A program made the position numbers and the translations under genes. The notes beneath the pieces were generated by a model. That model was not told where the DNA came from. It made no database searches and saw only the letters and a list, made by a program, of their open reading frames with translations. A stretch of DNA of 64,000 bases, from contig NZ_JBITGZ010000011.1 in assembly GCF_044457565.1 (NCBI RefSeq), positions 1 to 64,000 of the forward strand, written 5' to 3'. Positions 9,380 to 21,075 of this stretch are shown here, piece after piece. Origin of the DNA: Kitasatospora sp044457565 (GTDB taxonomy: Bacteria > Actinomycetota > Actinomycetes > Streptomycetales > Streptomycetaceae). Each line of letters begins with the position of its first letter. Position 1 is the first letter of the stretch.

Positions 9380-11210
9380 CCCGCGCCGGGCCGGGCTGGC
9401 CGGGGCCGTCCTGGCCTCGCTGCTCGCCGGTGGCTGCGCCGCGATGCCGGACTCCGGGCCGGTCAGCAAGGTGGAGTTCTCCGAGGGCGCGGCCGACAAG
9501 AACCTCCAGGTGCGGGTGTTCCCGGTGGGGCCGAACAAGGACGAGGACCCGGTCCGCCTGCTGGCCGGGTTCCTGGACGCCTCGATCGCGGACGAGGAGG
9601 GCTACGGCACCGCCCGTAAGTACCTCACCGCGGAGGCCGGCAGCCGCTGGAACCCCGAGGCCGGCATGGTGGTGCTCGCCGCGGACCCGGTGATGCCGGG
9701 CGGCCAGTCCCTCAAGGAGGGTGACACCGCGGCCAGGCTGAGCGTGTCCGGCACACTGGTGGCCCGGCTCGACGCCAAGCACTCGTACAGCTTCGCGGAG
9801 GGTGCGCAGGAGCTCGACTTCACCTTCGTCAAGGAGAACGGCGAGTGGCGGATCGACCGGCTGCCGGACGGTCTGATCATCAACCAGACCAACTTCCGTA
9901 ACAGCTATCGGCAGGTGGACCGCTACTTCTTCGCGCTGGCCGACCCCTCGGTGCCCACCGCGCGGGAGGTGCTGGTGGCGGACCCGATCTACCTGCGCCG
10001 GCGAATAGACCCGCTCACCTCGGCCGCCAAGGCGCTGGTCGCCGGCCCCTCGGACTGGCTCACCCCGGTGGTCGGTACGGCCTTCGGCGGCGCCAGCGTC
10101 CAGAAGGTGTCGGTGGACGACAGCAGGACGGCCCGGGTCGAGATCGGCGGCCCCGAGCTGGCCGACCGGCCCGCGCTCTGCCAGCGGATGGCCGCCCAGC
10201 TCTTCTACACCCTCTCCGACCAGGGCACCGGGCAGATCGAGCGGCTGGAGCTGAAGAGCCCACGTGGCGGCTGCTCGGCCAACCGCAGCCTCTCCCAGCA
10301 GGTCGCCCCGGGCAGTCTGGTCGGCGCGGCCGGCGCCCGGCAGTACTACCAGCGCGCCGACACCGGGCAGCTGATGACCGCCGGCGATCAGGGCGACGGC
10401 ACCCCCGTGCCGGGAGAACTGGGCAAGACTCCGCCGGCCGGGCGGCCGCCGTTCGGCGCGATCGCGGTCCGCCGGGACGGCAACCGGGCCGCGGCGGTGG
10501 CCGGTGACGGGCGGCAGCTGTTCACGGTCGGCCTCGGCGAGAACGACCGGGTGGGCGATCCCGTCCTCACCAGCACCGGGCACGGCGGCCCCGCCGAGAG
10601 CCTGGCCTCGCCCAGCTGGGACGGCCGGGGCGACCTGTGGGTGGTGGACCGCGACCCGCAGGCCCCGAAGGTGCTGATGGTCCGGGACAAGGCCGTCGTC
10701 CCCGCGCGGGTCGACGGCCTGGACGGGCGGACGGTGCAGAGCCTGAAGGTCTCCTCCGACGGCAGCCGGGTGGCCCTGGTGCTCAGGGACGCCGGGGGTA
10801 CCCGGACCTCGCTGGCACTGGGCCTGATCCTGCACGGCGGTACCGCGGCCGCGCCGACGGCGCGGATCTCCGGGCTGCGGATGGCGGCGCCGCTGCTGAC
10901 CGAGGTCGCCTCGGTGTCCTGGGCGGACACCGACCGGCTGCTGGTGCTGGGCAAGGAGAAGGACCGTCTCCAGCAGCTGCACTACATCAACACGGACGGC
11001 TCGCCCGGCACGGACACCCCGCTCCAGGGCGGTGAGGGGATGGCCTCGGTGGCCGCCTCGGAGAGCCGCGAGTTCGACACCGTGCCGCCGGTGCTGGCGG
11101 TGCAGGTGCAGGCACAGGGGACCGAGAGCAAGATCTACCGGCTGACCGGCAGCCAGTGGCGCGAGGTCGTACTGCCGTACAAGGCGAGCTCCTTCAGCTA
11201 CCCGGGCTGA
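9354..11210 (+). CDS. lpqB: Lipoprotein LpqB (GerMN and beta-propeller domains)
   Basis: 618 aa. The signal peptide ends LLAGGC, giving lipidated Cys28. Alanine at -3 is less usual than leucine or valine in a lipobox, although a Leu lies at -4. A GerMN domain (~50-330) and a C-terminal beta-propeller-like part follow. LpqB interacts with the MtrB sensor domain in mycobacteria and modulates signalling. The GTG start inside the end of mtrB has a GGAGGGG ribosome site 6 nt away. The 3' end overlaps the convergent ComF gene by 17 nt. Confidence 0.93.
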   Translation: MRRTSRTTDPRRAGLAGAVLASLLAGGCAAMPDSGPVSKVEFSEGAADKNLQVRVFPVGPNKDEDPVRLLAGFLDASIADEEGYGTARKYLTAEAGSRWNPEAGMVVLAADPVMPGGQSLKEGDTAARLSVSGTLVARLDAKHSYSFAEGAQELDFTFVKENGEWRIDRLPDGLIINQTNFRNSYRQVDRYFFALADPSVPTAREVLVADPIYLRRRIDPLTSAAKALVAGPSDWLTPVVGTAFGGASVQKVSVDDSRTARVEIGGPELADRPALCQRMAAQLFYTLSDQGTGQIERLELKSPRGGCSANRSLSQQVAPGSLVGAAGARQYYQRADTGQLMTAGDQGDGTPVPGELGKTPPAGRPPFGAIAVRRDGNRAAAVAGDGRQLFTVGLGENDRVGDPVLTSTGHGGPAESLASPSWDGRGDLWVVDRDPQAPKVLMVRDKAVVPARVDGLDGRTVQSLKVSSDGSRVALVLRDAGGTRTSLALGLILHGGTAAAPTARISGLRMAAPLLTEVASVSWADTDRLLVLGKEKDRLQQLHYINTDGSPGTDTPLQGGEGMASVAASESREFDTVPPVLAVQVQAQGTESKIYRLTGSQWREVVLPYKASSFSYPG

Positions 11211-11946
11211 GCGTACCCGGCCGAGCCGCGCGGCCCGCCGCCGGCGGGCGCCGGGCGGTGGCCGCGACCGTGGCGGCGGCGCACGGGCGGGCGCCGGCCA
11301 GGGTGAGGGCGCGGGCGGCCTCGGCGAGGCTCGCACCGGTGGTGACCAGATCGTCCACCAGCACCACCTGACGCTGTACCAGCGTGCCGCGCAGGTGCGG
11401 TGGGACGGCCAGCGCCCCGTGCAGGTTCCGCCGTCGCTGGGCGGCCGAGAGGCCGGCCTGGTCGGCGACGGGCCGGGTGTGCCGCAGCACCGGGCCGGCG
11501 GTGGCGGGCAGCCCGCGGCGGCGAAGTGCGCGCGCGGCGGCCCGCGCCAGCCGCAGCGTCGGGTCGTGCCCGCGAGCGCGTACCGCCGCCCGGGCGGAGG
11601 GCATCGGGACGAGCAGCAGTGGGAGCGGCGGTGGTGCGCCCGCCCCGGCGGGGCCGAGCGCCGAACGGACGGCGCGGGCCAGCGCCTCGCCGAGCGGCCC
11701 GGCCAGACGCAGCGCGCCGCGCTCCTTGTGGGCGAGCAGCAGCTGGCGTACCGGATCGGCGTACGGGGCGGCCGCGTGCACCCCGGGGAGCCTGGTCGGG
11801 CCAGCGGGGGAGCCTTCGAGCGCGACCCGGCAAGAGGCGCAGAGCTGGATTCGGCCGTGTCGGCAGCCGGCGCAGCGGGCCGGCAGCAGGATGTCCAGCA
11901 ACTCGCCGAGCAGGGACGGCTTCGCACCGGGGGCGACGGGTGTCAC
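11194..11946 (-). CDS. comF: ComF family phosphoribosyltransferase-like protein
   Basis: 250 aa. The N-terminal zinc-finger motif CAGC-x7-CASC (Cys25, 28, 36, 39) is typical of ComF/GntX proteins. The PRPP-binding loop VVLVDDLVTTGAS is at ~194-206. In other bacteria ComF takes part in DNA uptake; the function in streptomycetes is unknown. GTG start with an excellent AGGAGG site. It is convergent with lpqB. Confidence 0.9.
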   Translation of the reverse strand: MTPVAPGAKPSLLGELLDILLPARCAGCRHGRIQLCASCRVALEGSPAGPTRLPGVHAAAPYADPVRQLLLAHKERGALRLAGPLGEALARAVRSALGPAGAGAPPPLPLLLVPMPSARAAVRARGHDPTLRLARAAARALRRRGLPATAGPVLRHTRPVADQAGLSAAQRRRNLHGALAVPPHLRGTLVQRQVVLVDDLVTTGASLAEAARALTLAGARPCAAATVAATARRPPAAGRAARPGTLSPGS

Positions 11947-12063
11947 GGCTCCTCCTGATGGCCGACAGGCACGGAGAGTGAGGTCAGGATGGGCCGTCTG
12001 GGGGGTGCTGTCCAGTCATTTACCCAAATTTCACTCGGGGGAGGGTAGACAGGGTGCAACAGC

Positions 12064-12091
12064 TTTACAGTCAGCCCCACAGCGCTAGGTT
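12064..12091 (+). promoter_or_regulatory. Candidate promoter for hpf
   Basis: TTTACA and TAGGTT are separated by 16 nt (five of six -35 positions match TTGACA; the -10 fits TAGRnT). This would give an hpf leader of about 220 nt. An 8-bp direct repeat GTTCGACT (12089 and 12103) overlaps the -10 and start region and could be a regulator site. The remaining bases of the 11947-12320 gap show nothing else I can name. Confidence 0.4.
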
Positions 12092-12320
12092 CGACTCGTT
12101 CCGTTCGACTGGGGAGGCGAAAACCCCGCGTGAGGTGTTCGATAAGGCTCCAGGGGGTTTCAAGCGTCTCTGGTGGGGAGGAAGTGAGGTGAGGGCCGGT
12201 CGCGCTCGCCGCCCGCGGTGACGCGGAGGGTCGGCAGAGGGCGGACTGGTCCGGCTGGGTCTCAGCCCGATCCGGTGGTCAACTCCGGATCGGCGTCAGC
12301 ACGAGGGATCGGAGTTCTGC

Positions 12321-13016
12321 GTGGACATCGTCGTCAAGGGCCGCAAGACCGAGGTGCCCAAGAGGTTCCGCGAGCACGTGGCCGAGAAGCTGGAGAAGGT
12401 CCAGAAGTTCGACGGCAAGGTGATCAGCCTCGACGTCGAGGTGTCCAAGGAGCACAACCCGCGCCAGGCCGACCGGTCCGAGCGCGTGGAGATCACTCTC
12501 CGTACCCGCGGCCCGGTGATCCGGGCCGAGGCCGCCGCCGCGGACCCCTACGCGGCGCTCGACCTGGCCTCGGCGAAGCTCGACGCCCAGCTGCGCAAGT
12601 CCGCAGACCGGCGCCGGGTGCACAAGGGCGGCAACGGCCGCACCCCGATCAGTGTCGCGGAGGCGACCGCCGCGCTCGCGGCGCTGCCCGAGCCCGAGCG
12701 GGTCGAGGGCGTTGCCAACGGGGCGGTCCGCAAGACCAAGATGGGATCCCTGGAGGTGGAGGGCGACGGTCCGCTCGTCGTCCGCGAGAAGACGCACCCC
12801 GCCGCACCGATGGCGCTCGACCAGGCGCTCTACGAGATGGAGCTGGTCGGCCACGACTTCTACCTCTTCGTGGAGAAGGACAGCGGCCTGCCGAGCGTGG
12901 TCTACCGCCGGCACGGTTACCACTACGGTGTCATCCACCTGAAGGCCGACGGCTCCGCCGTGGCCGGTGAGGCCGGTGGCGCGGGCGGTGCGATCGGCGG
13001 GCCCGACAACGACTGA
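12321..13016 (+). CDS. hpf: Ribosome hibernation promoting factor, long form
   Basis: 231 aa. The N-terminal S30AE/HPF domain (~1-100: MDIVVKGRKTEVPKRFREHV) is followed by a linker and the C-terminal dimerisation domain (~165-220: MALDQALYEMELVGHDFYLF). Long HPF proteins join two 70S ribosomes into inactive 100S dimers in stationary phase or stress. GTG start with GGAG 9 nt upstream. Its own terminator follows at 13038. Confidence 0.96.
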   Translation: MDIVVKGRKTEVPKRFREHVAEKLEKVQKFDGKVISLDVEVSKEHNPRQADRSERVEITLRTRGPVIRAEAAAADPYAALDLASAKLDAQLRKSADRRRVHKGGNGRTPISVAEATAALAALPEPERVEGVANGAVRKTKMGSLEVEGDGPLVVREKTHPAAPMALDQALYEMELVGHDFYLFVEKDSGLPSVVYRRHGYHYGVIHLKADGSAVAGEAGGAGGAIGGPDND

Positions 13017-13037
13017 CGGTCCGAGGCAGTGAAGCGG

Positions 13038-13076
13038 GGTGACCCCGGCGGCCGGTGCCGCCGGGGTCACCGGTTT
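13038..13076 (+). terminator. Terminator of hpf
   Basis: A perfect 15-bp stem (13038-13052 with 13057-13071, loop CGGT) lies 22 nt after the hpf stop. Confidence 0.85.
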
Positions 13077-13209
13077 CCGCACCCGGCGCACCACCCCTGA
13101 CGGGCACGGAGTCACCCAACGATGGGCGCCCGGCGGCGGAGTGTGATCGGCCGGTGCGTGGGCCATGGAATGATTGGCGCGACGATGACCGGCGACGGGG
13201 GAGGAGCGG

Positions 13210-13974
13210 ATGGGGGATCACTTCGGGCTGAGGCCCGGTAGCGGGCCGGTCACGGGGGGACAACGGGGTGTGGGGGAGACCTCGGAGCCCGGGTACGCCC
13301 CGCGCGGCGGCGAGCCGATCCGCGTCCTGGTGGTCGACGACCACGCCCTGTTCCGCCGCGGCCTGGAGATCGTGCTGGCCGAGGAGGAGGACATCAAGGT
13401 CATCGGGGAGGCGGGGGACGGCGCCGAGGCCGTACTCAAGGCCGCCGACCTACTGCCCGACATCATCCTGATGGACGTCCGGATGCCGCGCCGCAGCGGG
13501 ATCGAGGCCTGCACCGCGATCAAGGACGTGGTGCCCAGCGCCAAGATCATCATGCTGACCATAAGCGACGAGGAAGCCGACCTCTACGAGGCCATCAAGG
13601 CCGGCGCCACCGGCTACCTGCTCAAGGAGATCTCCACCGACGAGGTCGCGACCGCGATCCGCGCGGTGGCCGACGGCCAGTCACAGATCAGCCCCTCGAT
13701 GGCGTCCAAGCTGCTCACCGAGTTCAAGTCGATGATCCAGCGCCGCTCGGACGACCGGGACCTGGTGCCCGCGCCCCGGCTCACCGACCGGGAGTTGGAG
13801 GTGCTCAAGCTGGTGGCCACCGGGATGAACAACCGGGAGATCGCCAAGGAGCTGTTCATCAGCGAGAACACCGTGAAGAACCACGTCCGCAACATCCTGG
13901 AGAAGCTCCAGCTGCACTCCAGGATGGAGGCCGTGGTCTACGCGATGCGGGAGAAGATCCTCGAAATAGGCTGA
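13210..13974 (+). CDS. NarL/FixJ-type response regulator (orphan)
   Basis: 254 aa. An unusual ~35-residue N-terminal extension precedes the receiver domain (D43/D44, phospho-acceptor D89 in IILMDVRMP, T and K positions conserved). A LuxR-type helix-turn-helix follows (LTDRELEVLKLVATGMNNREIAKELFISENTVKNH, given here only as a marker of positions ~188-222). No histidine kinase is adjacent, so it is an orphan. Strong GAGGAG site before the ATG. It lies downstream of hpf but behind a terminator, so it is probably its own unit. Confidence 0.92.
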   Translation: MGDHFGLRPGSGPVTGGQRGVGETSEPGYAPRGGEPIRVLVVDDHALFRRGLEIVLAEEEDIKVIGEAGDGAEAVLKAADLLPDIILMDVRMPRRSGIEACTAIKDVVPSAKIIMLTISDEEADLYEAIKAGATGYLLKEISTDEVATAIRAVADGQSQISPSMASKLLTEFKSMIQRRSDDRDLVPAPRLTDRELEVLKLVATGMNNREIAKELFISENTVKNHVRNILEKLQLHSRMEAVVYAMREKILEIG

Positions 13975-14014
13975 CGGATCGGGCGGATCAGGCGGGCGGA
14001 TCAGACGGATCAGG
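13975..14014. repeat. CGGATC short repeats at a convergent gene end
   Basis: CGGATC occurs four times (13975, 13984, 13997, 14006) between the stops of two convergent genes. The last copy runs into the 3' end of the minus-strand gene. No terminator hairpin is evident here. Confidence 0.6.
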
Positions 14015-15179
14015 CGTCGAGGAGCTTCTCCAGAGCGGGCCGCAGCGCCTCGTCGTGGAGCGCCTCCACCCGTACCGCCGTGCAGCCCACCCACTCGGCC
14101 GCCTCGCGCAGCGCCCGGGCCAGCGCCTCGACGTGCCGCGGCGCGGCCAGCGACACCTGACGGGCCACCAGGGTGCGCCCTTCCCGGGCCGGATCGACCC
14201 GGCCGACCAGCCGCCCGCCGGCCAGCAGCGGCATGGCGAAGTACCCGTGCACCCGCTTGCCCCGGGGCGTGTACGCCTCCAGCCGGTGCGCCATGTGGAA
14301 GATCCGCTCGGTGCGGGCGCGATCCCAGATCAGCGAGTCGAACGGGGACAGCAGGGTCGTCCGGTGCCGCCCACGCGGCTCGGCCGCCAGCGCCGCCGGA
14401 TCCGCCCAGGCGTCGGCCGGTGTGCCGTCCGGGCCCCAGCCGGCCACCCGCACCGGCAGCAGACCGCTCTCGCCGAGCACCGCGCCCACCTGCTCGGCCT
14501 TGAGCCGGTGGTAGTCCGTCAGGTCGGCCCTGGTCGCCACGCCGAGGGCGGCGCCGGCCTGGGCGACCAGGGTGCGCACGCACTCGTGGTCGCTCGGCTC
14601 CTGTCCGAACAGCTCGGCGGGTACGGCCTGTTCGGCCAGCGCGTAGACGCGCTTCCAGCTGCGGCGCTCGGTGCAGACCACGTCACCGAAGGCGAGCGCG
14701 CGCTCCACCGCGATCTTGGTGTCCGACCAGTCCCACCACTCGGCCGTCTTCTTCGCACCGCCGAGCTCGGTCGAGGTCAGCGGGCCCTCGGTGCGCAGCT
14801 TGTCCAGCACCTGCCGGTACGTCCGCGGTGTCACCTGGTGGCCCCAGAGGTGCCCCCGGTCGCGGTAGCGGCGCCGCCGGAAGGCGAACAGCGGCCACTC
14901 CTCGACCGGCAGGATGCAGGCCGCGTGCGACCAGTACTCGAACGTCGCCCCCGAGCCCCAGTACGCCGCCTCCACCCTGGCCCGGCCGACCGCGCCGAGC
15001 CGGGCGTAGGGCACCAGCTCGTGCGAGCGGGCCAGCACCGAGATGGTGTCCAGCTGGACGGCGCCGAGGTGGCGCAGCACGCCGCGGACACCGCCCCGGC
15101 GGTCCGGCGCCCCGAGCAGGCCCTGTGCGCGCAGCGCGATCCGGCGGGCCTCGTCGGCGCTGAGAGTCGTCACGGTCAT
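14010..15179 (-). CDS. YcaQ/AlkX-like DNA crosslink-repair glycosylase (HTH_42 family)
   Basis: 389 aa, winged-helix HTH_42 family. The N-terminal catalytic motif VQLDTISV (Gln42-Leu-Asp44) is of the Q-hydrophobic-D type, which marks YcaQ-like enzymes rather than the AlkZ type. Further family blocks are EYWSHAACILP and SPFDSLIWDR. Such enzymes excise bulky N7-alkylguanine lesions and unhook interstrand crosslinks. ATG 15179 is chosen because a -10 hexamer lies 7 nt upstream at leaderless distance. A longer start at 15209 has no support. Confidence 0.85.
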   Translation of the reverse strand: MTVTTLSADEARRIALRAQGLLGAPDRRGGVRGVLRHLGAVQLDTISVLARSHELVPYARLGAVGRARVEAAYWGSGATFEYWSHAACILPVEEWPLFAFRRRRYRDRGHLWGHQVTPRTYRQVLDKLRTEGPLTSTELGGAKKTAEWWDWSDTKIAVERALAFGDVVCTERRSWKRVYALAEQAVPAELFGQEPSDHECVRTLVAQAGAALGVATRADLTDYHRLKAEQVGAVLGESGLLPVRVAGWGPDGTPADAWADPAALAAEPRGRHRTTLLSPFDSLIWDRARTERIFHMAHRLEAYTPRGKRVHGYFAMPLLAGGRLVGRVDPAREGRTLVARQVSLAAPRHVEALARALREAAEWVGCTAVRVEALHDEALRPALEKLLDA

Positions 15180-15186
15180 GCCGGGG

Positions 15187-15192
15187 AGCGTA
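15187..15192 (-). promoter_or_regulatory. -10 element, leaderless start of the ycaQ-like gene
   Basis: Read on the minus strand, TACGCT lies 7 nt before the ATG at 15179 with no Shine-Dalgarno sequence between. A leaderless transcript is likely. Confidence 0.45.
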
Positions 15193-15221
15193 GTCGGGGG
15201 CACTGACAACCGGCGCCCGGC

Positions 15222-15821
15222 TCAGGTCCGGGGCCCCGCACCGCCCGGACGAGCCGCTCCCGGAGGTGCCAGGTCGGCGGGGAGCAGCGCGGCGAGCCAG
15301 CCGTCGTGGACCGCGCCCCGGTGCTCGGCGTACGCGCGCAGCGTGCCCTCGAAGCGGAAGCCGACCCGCTCGGCGACGGTCAGCGAGGCGCGGTTGCCGA
15401 CCAGTGCGTACCACTCCAGCCGGCGCACACCGAGCTCGGCGAACGCGTACCCGGCGACGGCGGTCGCCGCCTCCACGGCGTAGCCGAGGCCGCGCCGCCC
15501 GGGCGCCGTCCACCAGCCGATCTCGGCGGTGCCGGGGTGGCCCGCCCGCAGGCTCAGGCTCTGGGTGCCCACCAGCGCGCCCCCGGCGCGCTCCAGCACG
15601 CACCAGTGCCGGGTGGCGCCGGTGCGCCAGCCCTCGGGGGCGAGGGTCCGGACGAAGAACTCGGCGTGCTCGCGCCGGTACGGGGAGGGCACGGTGGTCC
15701 AGCGCTGGATGTCCGGGTCCTGGCACGCCCGGGTGATCGCCTCGATGTCGGCGGGCTCGGGGGCGCGGAGTATCAGGCGGCCGGTGCCGAGGACGACGGG
15801 GGCGGTGATCGGGTCTGCCAT
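15222..15821 (-). CDS. GNAT family N-acetyltransferase (RimJ/RimL-like)
   Basis: 199 aa. It begins with the RimL-type LGTGRLILRAPEPADI. It carries the acetyl-CoA binding region around WWTAPGRRGLGYAVEAATAV and the terminal block LEWYALVGNRASLTVAERVGFRFEG. Substrate unknown; relatives acetylate ribosomal protein N-termini or small molecules. It lies 42 nt upstream of the ycaQ-like gene in the same direction, but that gene seems to have its own promoter. Confidence 0.88.
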   Translation of the reverse strand: MADPITAPVVLGTGRLILRAPEPADIEAITRACQDPDIQRWTTVPSPYRREHAEFFVRTLAPEGWRTGATRHWCVLERAGGALVGTQSLSLRAGHPGTAEIGWWTAPGRRGLGYAVEAATAVAGYAFAELGVRRLEWYALVGNRASLTVAERVGFRFEGTLRAYAEHRGAVHDGWLAALLPADLAPPGAARPGGAGPRT

Positions 15822-16063
15822 GAGCGGAGTATTCCGTGCGGTGAGCGGGGCGGGAGAACGAATTACGGCGCAATTGCGAGGCCGGGCGCCCACTTTGACC
15901 CGGTAGGCAGCGCTATCACCGGATGTGCACGCAGGGGTGACACGGGAATAGCGTGCTGACGCACCTCCCGGCGGATTGGACTCCTCGCATACGATGGCCC
16001 GTGCGGTGGGGTGAACCCCTCGTGCAGTCGTCCAGTGCCAATACAGGCAAGGAGCCCGCTCTA

Positions 16064-18814
<2,751 letters not shown>

Positions 18815-18836
18815 CCCGCACCACGCACAGCCCGCC

Positions 18837-18877
18837 CGCAGGGCGCCGCCCCCCGACCCGGGGGGCGGCGCCCTGCG
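18837..18877 (+). terminator. Terminator of secA
   Basis: A perfect 18-bp stem (18837-18854 with 18860-18877, loop GACCC) begins 22 nt after the secA stop. Confidence 0.88.
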
Positions 18878-18990
18878 GCGTTGTCGAAGACCCGGAACGC
18901 GCAGCCCGAGCCCTGCGCGCCCAGGCTCTCCGCCGTCACCCCCGCCCCGGCGCCGTGACCCTGGCCCCCACGTCTTGACGCCCACCCCCG

Positions 18991-19022
18991 CCGGCGCGCC
19001 CCGAGCCGAAGGGGCGCGCCGG
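18991..19022 (-). terminator. Hairpin downstream of the Rv3235-family gene
   Basis: A perfect 12-bp stem (18991-19002 with 19011-19022, loop of 8). An additional outer pairing GGTGCCGA (19021) with TCGGCACC (19077) is possible. It may serve as a terminator for the minus-strand gene that stops at 19160. It lies in the 345-bp convergent gap after secA. Confidence 0.5.
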
Positions 19023-19030
19023 TGCCGAAA

Positions 19031-19156
19031 GGGAGAAGCGAGGAAGCGAGCGAAGCGAACGCGGGAGCGCCGACCGTCGGCACCGGACGTGAGCGCCCCG
19101 GAGGCGAGCGGGCGCCCCAAAGTGAGAGGGGCGCCCCGGAGGCGAGCGGGCGCCCC
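19031..19156. repeat. GCGA-rich tract and 26-bp direct repeat
   Basis: GCGA/GCGAA-type short repeats (19031-19062) are followed by two identical 26-bp copies starting at 19093 and 19131 (38 bp apart, each GCGCCCCGGAGGCGAGCGGG plus CGCCCC). Each copy carries GCGCCCC at its left end and GGGCGCCCC at its right end. The second ends just 3 bp before the stop of the minus-strand gene. No coding function is seen. Confidence 0.75.
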
Positions 19157-19159
19157 GAA

Positions 19160-19684
19160 CTAGTGCGCCTCGATGGCGCTGCACTGCCAGAGGTCGGTCC
19201 GCCGGTGCCGCTCCAGCCGGAAGGCCACCATGTGGTGCCGGGGGCCGAACTCGACCCGGACGCACGCCTCCAGCACGTCCGCCGAGGGCGCCGAGTCGTG
19301 TACCCGGCCGAGCCGGGCGCGGGCCGAGCCGGTGCAGCGGCGCAGCGGGCCGGAACGCACCAGGGCGGTGAGCTGGCCGTAGCCGTCCAGGGTGGTGTGG
19401 CGCTGGAGCTGGCCGGCCGGGCGCAGGCCGGTGAGCACCTCGACCAGGCGGTGGGCGAAGCGGGTGGCGAGCTCGCCACCGGCGCCCGCCGCCGCGGCGG
19501 CGGCCGTGCAGGCGGCGCGGGGGTGGCGCGGGGCCCGGACGGGGGCGCTGCGGTGAGCCGGGTGCGGCCCGGCCGGGCGTCGCGGGTGCGGGACGGTACC
19601 GGCGTACTGGGCCGCGAGCCCGACGTGTGGCCGGGCCAGCAGGGGCGGGTGGCCGGCGTGCGGGGCGGTTGCGGCGTCGAGCAT
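19160..19684 (-). CDS. Rv3235 family protein
   Basis: 174 aa. The N-terminal half is Ala/Pro/His-rich and poorly conserved. The C-terminal ~110 residues match the actinobacterial Rv3235 family (ELATRFAHRLVEVLTGLRPAGQLQ; VRVEFGPRHHMVAFRLERH). Members are small cytoplasmic proteins of unknown function often found next to secA, as here. ATG with GGGAG 9 nt upstream. Convergent with secA. Confidence 0.85.
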   Translation of the reverse strand: MLDAATAPHAGHPPLLARPHVGLAAQYAGTVPHPRRPAGPHPAHRSAPVRAPRHPRAACTAAAAAAGAGGELATRFAHRLVEVLTGLRPAGQLQRHTTLDGYGQLTALVRSGPLRRCTGSARARLGRVHDSAPSADVLEACVRVEFGPRHHMVAFRLERHRRTDLWQCSAIEAH

Positions 19685-20004
19685 GCGCGGTACTCCCGGT
19701 GAGCTGCTGGGGCGGTTGGTGACCCTTTGCTATCGGGCCTCGCGCGGGGCGGCAAGGGCCCGGCGCGCGCCGGTGGAGGCCACGCTGTTGTCACCTATCC
19801 GGGTGATCCGCCCTGGCCCACGTGTGGCGTCGTCCGCCGCCGCGTGCCTGCTGGTTGACGTGTGTGCCGTGCCGCCGCGGTCCGAAGGGGGACGCCCCGC
19901 CGCCGGGAATTGCGTGCGCCTACCCTGGCGGGGGAGAGGATGCTACCGACAGGTAGCACGGAGGATCGGGGGGAGACGCCCCGCGGGGCTCCGCGAGAGG
20001 ACGG
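19685..20004. other. Divergent intergenic region with an inverted repeat at 19941-19958
   Basis: This 320-bp gap lies between the Rv3235-family gene and the patatin gene. The only clear element is TGCTACC-GACA-GGTAGCA (7-bp arms, 19941-19958), 46 nt before the patatin start. It could be an operator or a small mRNA hairpin. No -10/-35 pair is convincing. Confidence 0.5.
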
Positions 20005-21075
20005 GTGGCTGGCACGGTGACACAGGTTTCGACGAGCGGTGCGGCGGCAGTCCCGGTCTCCGCCGACGGGGTGCGGCGCGGCCTGGTCCTCGGGGGCGGC
20101 GGCATGCTCGGCGCGGCCTGGACGATCGGCGCGCTCTGCGCGGTGGAGGAGTCGACCGGCTGGCAGCCCGGCGGCGCCCAGGTGATCCTCGGGACCTCGG
20201 CCGGCTCGATCCTGGGCGCGATGCTGGCCGTCGGCGTCCGGGCCGCGGACCTGCGCGACCACCAGCGCGGCGTACCGATCACCACCGGCCCGCTGGCCGG
20301 GGTGGACTTCGACTACGACACCGCCGCGGGCGGGGCGCTGCCGCCGCGCCCCCGGCCGGGGATCGGCTCGCCGGGCCTGCTCAGGGACGCCGTCCGGCAC
20401 CCGCGCGAGTACCCGCTGCTGACCATGGTCTCGGCCGTGGTGCCGCCGGGCCGGGGCTCGGTGGCACCGGTGGGCGAGCTGGTGCGCCGACTGGCCGGGG
20501 CCGACGGCTGGGTGCGGGGTTCGGCCCTGCGGGTCGCGGCGGTGGACTACCGCACGGGGCACCGGGTGGTCTTCGGCGACCCGCAGGCCCCGCCGGCCGA
20601 GGTGGCCGAGGCGGTGATGGCCTCCTGCGCGCTCCCGGGCTGGTTCGCGCCGGTCGAGGTGGCCGGCGGCCCCTACGTGGACGGCGGCTGCTGGTCGGCC
20701 ACCAACGCCGACCTGATGCTCGGGCGCGGCCTGGACGAGGTGTACGTGCTCGCGCCGATGGCCCTGCGGCTGCACCCCAGGGGCCGCGCCGAGCCCGGGC
20801 GCGGGACGGTCGCGGCGCTGAAGGAGTGGCGCGAGCGGGACCGCCCCAGGGGCGTGCTGGCCCAGCTGGTCAGCCGCTACCGCAGGGCGGTGACCAGGCA
20901 GATGCTGCGCGAGGCGCGCCTGCTGCGGGCGGCCGGCACGCGGGTGCAGCTGCTCGCGCCGACGCTGGAGGACCTCGCGGTGATGGGGCCGAACATGATG
21001 GATCCGGCCCGGCGGGGCGCGGTGCTGGAGACGGCCCTGCGGACCAGCAGGGCGGCCCTGGAGGGCGTCCGGTGA
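20005..21075 (+). CDS. Patatin-like phospholipase family protein
   Basis: 356 aa. The patatin fold is marked by the oxyanion loop GLVLGGGGMLGAAW (~26-39), nucleophile Ser65 in GTSAG, and catalytic Asp226 in YVDGG. Together they form the Ser-Asp dyad expected for an acyl hydrolase. No signal peptide or membrane helix is seen, so it is probably cytosolic or peripheral. GTG start with GAGAGGAC upstream; another GTG 12 nt later is possible. The substrate is not known. Confidence 0.9.
   Translation: MAGTVTQVSTSGAAAVPVSADGVRRGLVLGGGGMLGAAWTIGALCAVEESTGWQPGGAQVILGTSAGSILGAMLAVGVRAADLRDHQRGVPITTGPLAGVDFDYDTAAGGALPPRPRPGIGSPGLLRDAVRHPREYPLLTMVSAVVPPGRGSVAPVGELVRRLAGADGWVRGSALRVAAVDYRTGHRVVFGDPQAPPAEVAEAVMASCALPGWFAPVEVAGGPYVDGGCWSATNADLMLGRGLDEVYVLAPMALRLHPRGRAEPGRGTVAALKEWRERDRPRGVLAQLVSRYRRAVTRQMLREARLLRAAGTRVQLLAPTLEDLAVMGPNMMDPARRGAVLETALRTSRAALEGVR

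Noticed and set aside
7043..9538. 831-codon minus-strand frame over mtrB
   Set aside because: Shadow of mtrB, which has all histidine kinase motifs.
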